This document shows positions 56,112 through 59,644 of a DNA stretch of 59,644 nt, piece by piece (the stretch's first letter is position 1; every line of letters starts with the position of its first letter). The notes under the pieces were generated by a model. That model saw nothing but the letters and a program-made list of their open reading frames with translations, was not told the origin of the DNA and searched no databases. Source of the stretch: Gloeocapsopsis crepidinum LEGE 06123 (GTDB lineage: Bacteria > Cyanobacteriota > Cyanobacteriia > Cyanobacteriales > Chroococcidiopsidaceae); NCBI RefSeq assembly GCF_015207655.1, contig NZ_JADEWN010000030.1, forward strand, positions 1-59,644. Direction: 5' to 3'. The position numbers and the translations under genes were made by a program.

Positions 56112-57041
56112 ATGAGAGATTTGTGGAAGCAATGGCTGATCGACCTTGGCTGGACGCAGTCAGTGTTGCTTCACATAATTGATCTGGGGCTGGTGCTGGG
56201 GTTGACTTACATGGTGCTAGTGATCATTGGCGAGCGCCGGACGCTGTGGATGGTGCGAGGATTTATTGTACTCATGCTGGCATCTGTAGTGAGTGGCAGA
56301 TTAGAGTTACGGCTGCTCAATTTTGTGCTGGAAAAGCTAGTGATTGGTTGTGCAGTAGCGATCGCTGTTGCTTACCAATCAGACTTGCGCCGTTTTTTGG
56401 AACAGCTAGGGCGGGGTGAATTGGGACATTTATGGCAGCCATCGCGCCGGACTATTTCTAAGCCAGATAGTGTAATTGATGAAATTGTTGAGGCAGTTAA
56501 GGAACTTTCACAAAACAGAATTGGCGCACTAATTGTTTTAGAAACTAATGGTCCGATTGATGAAGGAGATTTCAATTCATCCGGCGTACAGCTAAATGCG
56601 GAGGTCTCTAAGGAACTCATCCAAACAATCTTTCACCCAAAAACTCCTCTTCATGATGGGGCTGCTTTAATTCGTGGTTCGCGGCTGGTTGCTGCTGCGG
56701 TCATTTTACCACTGACAAAACGCACTGCTTCACGCCAACTGGGTACTCGCCATCGTGCAGCAATGGGCATCACTGAGCGTGTTCCAGATAATTCTATTTG
56801 TGTCGTTGTTTCTGAAGAAACAGGTTCGATTTCTTTTGCTGAAAAGGGAGTACTCAATAGACCACTCACCAGCAGTAAACTGAAAGAATTATTAGAAGCT
56901 AAGTTTTCCCCGCCTGTAGAGCGTGAAACTGTTGCTCCTAGTGTGCTAAGTTGGGTTCGCCAAGTTAGTCACCAAGGCAAGGCATTAGTATCGCGTTTAC
57001 TGGGTGTATCATCATCAGCTTCTCATCGAAACAAAAAATGA
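56112..57041 (+). CDS. cdaA: Diadenylate cyclase (CdaA/DacA)
   Basis: A 309-residue c-di-AMP synthase: three N-terminal membrane helices (about 20-90) and a DAC domain with DGA (about 182, LHDGAALI) and RHR (about 212, GTRHRAAMG). c-di-AMP controls osmotic and night-time physiology in cyanobacteria. The stop overlaps the uppS start as ATGA. Confidence 0.95.
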   Translation: MRDLWKQWLIDLGWTQSVLLHIIDLGLVLGLTYMVLVIIGERRTLWMVRGFIVLMLASVVSGRLELRLLNFVLEKLVIGCAVAIAVAYQSDLRRFLEQLGRGELGHLWQPSRRTISKPDSVIDEIVEAVKELSQNRIGALIVLETNGPIDEGDFNSSGVQLNAEVSKELIQTIFHPKTPLHDGAALIRGSRLVAAAVILPLTKRTASRQLGTRHRAAMGITERVPDNSICVVVSEETGSISFAEKGVLNRPLTSSKLKELLEAKFSPPVERETVAPSVLSWVRQVSHQGKALVSRLLGVSSSASHRNKK

Positions 57042-57787
57042 CTGCAAAGCCAATCGTGTTACAAGATTTGCCCCCCGATTTAAAACAAGAACGCCTGCCT
57101 AAGCATGTGGCGGTAATCATGGATGGAAATGGTCGCTGGGCTAAGCGTCGGGGGCTACCCCGAATTATGGGTCATAAACAAGGCGTAGATGTGCTGAAAG
57201 ATTTACTGCGTTGTTGTCGAGATTGGGGAGTATCAGCCCTGACAGCATATGCTTTTTCTACAGAGAATTGGGGAAGACCGTTAGAAGAAGTTGATTTTTT
57301 AATGACATTGTTTGAGCGGGTGTTGCGTAAAGAATTGCGCGAGATGATGGAGGAAGATGTCCGCATTCAGTTTGTTGGGAACTTGAGTGCGCTACCGCGA
57401 TCGCTGCAAGCAGAAATTACGCGGGCTGTTGACCAAACTCAACACAATCGGGGAATTCAGTTTACTGTGGCAACAAATTACGGCGGACGACAAGAGATTT
57501 TAGATGCTTGTCGGGCGATCGCGCATCAGGTGCAGCAAGGCTTACTACAACCTGATGATATTGATGAGGCATTATTTGAACGTCATTTATATACTGCTGG
57601 AATTTGCGATCCCGATTTATTAATTCGTACCAGTGGCGAAATGCGAATTAGTAACTTTCTACTGTGGCAAATGGCTTATGCCGAAATTTACATTACTGAA
57701 ACGCTATGGCCTGATTTTGACCGTGCTGAGTTTCACAGGGCATTATGCTCTTACCAAAAGCGTGAAAGACGATTTGGAAAAGTGTAA
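57038..57787 (+). CDS. uppS: Isoprenyl (undecaprenyl) diphosphate synthase
   Basis: A 249-residue cis-prenyltransferase: [30 protein letters not shown] and [20 protein letters not shown]. It supplies the lipid carrier for cell-wall and glycan synthesis and is co-translated with cdaA. Confidence 0.96.
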   Translation: MTAKPIVLQDLPPDLKQERLPKHVAVIMDGNGRWAKRRGLPRIMGHKQGVDVLKDLLRCCRDWGVSALTAYAFSTENWGRPLEEVDFLMTLFERVLRKELREMMEEDVRIQFVGNLSALPRSLQAEITRAVDQTQHNRGIQFTVATNYGGRQEILDACRAIAHQVQQGLLQPDDIDEALFERHLYTAGICDPDLLIRTSGEMRISNFLLWQMAYAEIYITETLWPDFDRAEFHRALCSYQKRERRFGKV

Positions 57788-57803
57788 GAAGGGGTGAGGG
57801 GGA

Positions 57804-57844
57804 GCCACTGCGTTGAGGGGGTGTCCCCCGTTGTAGCAAGTGGC
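57804..57844. repeat. Hairpin repeat, copy 2
   Basis: GCCACT and AGTGGC outer arms enclose AGGGGGTGTCCCCC. It lies 17 bp after uppS. Confidence 0.75.
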
Positions 57845-57860
57845 GTTGAGGGGTGAGGGG

Positions 57861-57927
57861 TGAGTTTAAGAGAGTCGTGAAGTGTTGAGTTAAGAAAATT
57901 CTTTTAATAAATGCCTCGGGCACCTTT
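57861..57927. repeat. Bipartite dispersed repeat, copy B
   Basis: Minus-strand counterpart of 14533-14669. Block 2 is at 57861-57889 (29 of 29 identical) and block 1 at 57906-57927 (21 of 22). Confidence 0.8.
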
Positions 57928-57982
57928 CTTCGCTTTCCAAAACTCTTTCACTCGCCCCTCGCCCCTCACTCCTCACCCCTAG

Positions 57983-58255
57983 TTAAGGTCCAGAAAAGAC
58001 AGCTTGCTCGACATCTTCACGACTCAAAGAGTATTTGAACGAGCGGAGGATATCTTGTGATGTTGTGCCAACTTTTGTGTAACGCACTGTGAGTTGATCG
58101 ACATCAAGAAATAGCTCTGCTTCCCAATCAGAACCTTGTAAATACCAACAGTGAAGTTGCTCGCTATCTTGTTGGCAACCTTGGTTTCTTAACCATTCTT
58201 CAATGTTCGGGAGGGCATGGTTATATAGCGGTGTATCAGCTGAAGGAAGAGACAT
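57983..58255 (-). CDS. DUF3143 family protein
   Basis: A 90-residue protein with TPLYNHALPNIEEWL near the start, CWYLQGSDWEAELFLDVDQLTVRY and a C-terminal RSFKYSLSREDVEQAVF, matching the cyanobacterial DUF3143 family. Function unknown; regularly adjacent to a J-domain gene as here (7-bp gap). Confidence 0.85.
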   Translation of the reverse strand: MSLPSADTPLYNHALPNIEEWLRNQGCQQDSEQLHCWYLQGSDWEAELFLDVDQLTVRYTKVGTTSQDILRSFKYSLSREDVEQAVFSGP

Positions 58256-58262
58256 AGAAGTT

Positions 58263-58805
58263 TTAGATTAATAGGTTGGGAAGTTTAACGATCTGTTGCA
58301 CTACGATTGGTGGCTGTAGGCTAGTTGTTGGCTGAAATGTGTCTCCACGAGTGAGCGCAACTGTAATTGCTAATATGACACAACAGACAAAAGTTAACAG
58401 TAGCAAAAATAAAGCGAAAATTTCTCCAGATGACAGAGGGCGATCTGTAGGATCGAGGTATGCTGAGCGCGATTGCCAAGTAGGATTAGATGCAGGGCGA
58501 TTGAGATCTACCGGAACTTGAATCACAGCAACTCGTGAATAGCCGATTTTTAAGTCGTATTGCGATCGCCGTTCTGGACTACTGAGCGTAGCATAAGCTT
58601 CATTAAGTTGCTGAAACTTAGCCGTAGCATTTGCTTTTGGTAAATCTGTGGTATCAGGATGATAACGTTTACTGAGTTCCCGATAGGCACGGCGAATTTC
58701 GATCGGGGATGCTGAAGGGTGAAGTCCCAGCAACGCATAGTAGCTGTTTTGATGGACGGATGTGCGATCGCGCTCCTGTTGTGACATTGCTTGATCTTGA
58801 CTCAC
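58263..58805 (-). CDS. Membrane-anchored J-domain protein
   Basis: A 180-residue protein: J domain about 20-85 with RYHPDTTD (HPD), a linker, and one membrane helix near the C-terminus (IFALFLLLLTFVCCVILAI). It would place DnaK activity at a membrane. Starts at GTG 58805 or ATG 58787 (MSQQERDR); the choice is open. Confidence 0.85.
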   Translation of the reverse strand: MSQDQAMSQQERDRTSVHQNSYYALLGLHPSASPIEIRRAYRELSKRYHPDTTDLPKANATAKFQQLNEAYATLSSPERRSQYDLKIGYSRVAVIQVPVDLNRPASNPTWQSRSAYLDPTDRPLSSGEIFALFLLLLTFVCCVILAITVALTRGDTFQPTTSLQPPIVVQQIVKLPNLLI

Positions 58806-59020
58806 AGCAGTTTAAGTCAGCACTCACAATACTTCTTGTCTATTTTAAAACTAGATTTACCGCTGCGCAGAGTTATGAAGGATGAATTTTGAGTTAAAGA
58901 TGAGTAAGTTTGAAATCGGATGATGTCTGCTACCACTGAATGCCCTGAGAAGTTTCTTGCCTGATAAGTTTTATAGAATTGAGCCAAGATCCATTAAACT
59001 CTTTTTCTAAGGAATGCCTA

Positions 59021-59530
59021 ATGGTACAAACTTCATCTAAACGCATCACCATAGAAGAATTTCTGAATCTACCAGAAACTGAGCCAGCTAGCGAATACAT
59101 TGATGGTCAAATTATCCAGAAACCAATGCCGCAAGGGAAGCACAGCACAATCCAAACCGAGTTTTCTACTACTATCAATGTAATTCTCAAACCTCGACAA
59201 GTCGCACGAGCATTTTCAGAGCTACGTTGTACATTTGGTGGACGCTCGATTGTGCCAGATATAGCTGTGTTTACTTCGCAGAGAATTCCCCGTGACCAAA
59301 ATGGTGAGGTTGCTAATACCTTTTTGAGCGCTCCTGACTGGACAATTGAAATTTTATCACCTGAGCAAAGCCAAACGAAAGTCACTAAAAATATTTTGCA
59401 CTGCCTTGATTATGGAACTGAGATGGATTGGTTGATTGATCCTGATGAGCAAACCGTTTTTGTTTTCCTGCCAAAGCAGCAACCAATAGTTTTTGACAAA
59501 CCAGAGCAATTACTTTTAGAGGATGTCTGA
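59021..59530 (+). pseudogene. Uma2-family gene, 3' end replaced by IS sequence
   Basis: From ATG 59021 (AAGGAA upstream) a Uma2 protein is read: ITIEEFLNLPETEPASEYIDG, VPDIAVFTSQRIP and APDWTIEILSPEQSQTKVTKN. It ends abruptly at LLLEDV, without the usual C-terminal strand and helix. The TGA at 59528-59530 lies at the edge of the IS that begins about here, so about 20 residues are probably lost. Confidence 0.75.
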
Positions 59531-59541
59531 AAAGTCAAAGA

Positions 59542-59644
59542 CTATACCAATCGTCTCAACATAAGACGAATCATCGCAACTTGAATCATCGCCTCAGAAG
59601 TGGCAGGTAAAACCTCATAATCTTTGCTCAGTCTCCGACACCAG
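59542..59644 (-). pseudogene. Transposase C-terminal fragment (IS5-like)
   Basis: The minus strand is open from the window edge to TAG at 59542-59544. It encodes RRLSKDYEVLPATSEAMIQ and AMIRLMLRRLV, a typical end of IS5-group DDE transposases in cyanobacteria. The rest of the IS is outside the window. Confidence 0.8.

Overview
This window looks like part of a cyanobacterial chromosome. The octamer GCGATCGC (HIP1) and its GCGATC/GATCGC fragments are scattered through genes and spacers, and many genes belong to families typical of cyanobacteria: an SLH-domain porin, DUF1818, DUF3143, DevBCA exporters, GlgC, Uma2 proteins, and phytochrome-like sensor kinases. The exact genus cannot be fixed; a Chroococcidiopsis/Gloeocapsopsis-like organism is a guess. 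Both ends of the window lie inside transposase genes that truncate a neighbour. This is what a contig broken at repeated IS copies looks like.

Layout. Positions 1-7730: an apparent nitrogen-scavenging island. It holds an IS-truncated cytosine-deaminase-like amidohydrolase, a frameshifted NMT1-type substrate-binding lipoprotein, a GntR/FCD regulator, two ring-opening amidohydrolases (cyanuric acid hydrolase/barbiturase family) flanking a GlcG/HbpS-like protein, and, after a Uma2 gene and a lone HicB, a formamidase/acetamidase. Two of its promoters carry perfect GTA-N8-TAC NtcA-type boxes. Positions 8018-21897: housekeeping and carbohydrate genes (SLH porin, debranching enzyme, two peroxiredoxin-like proteins, DnaJ, P-loop kinase, glgC, GH13 enzyme, fasciclin protein, rpoZ), then tRNA-Pro(GGG) at 21939.

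Positions 22124-32268: a type I restriction-modification locus (hsdM, hsdS, hsdR, all minus strand) whose parts are separated by small defence/toxin genes and a DEAD-box RNA helicase. The 3' tail of hsdM is repeated three times, each copy ending in a 4-nt ATGA or GTGA overlap with the next gene. A PIN toxin gene here is frameshifted by a perfect 32-bp tandem duplication. Positions 32374-41021: DUF4126, an FAD monooxygenase, a CBS-less MgtE, MntP, and a devBCA-SDR exporter operon divergent from a PadR regulator.

Positions 41321-50765: pyrB, convergent with a tightly packed five-gene signalling operon. Its members are an RsbQ/KAI2-like alpha/beta hydrolase, a large BarA-like hybrid kinase, a histidine kinase whose GAF domain carries both cysteines of a DXCF-type cyanobacteriochrome, an Rcp1-like response regulator, and another hybrid kinase. 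It would join a probable small-molecule sensor and a probable blue-light photoreceptor in one phosphorelay. Positions 50996-59644: clpC, rimI, lysA, cdaA, uppS, DUF3143, a J-domain protein, and an IS-truncated Uma2 gene. Hairpin repeats with compensating stem changes occur between genes and once in frame inside the large hybrid kinase.
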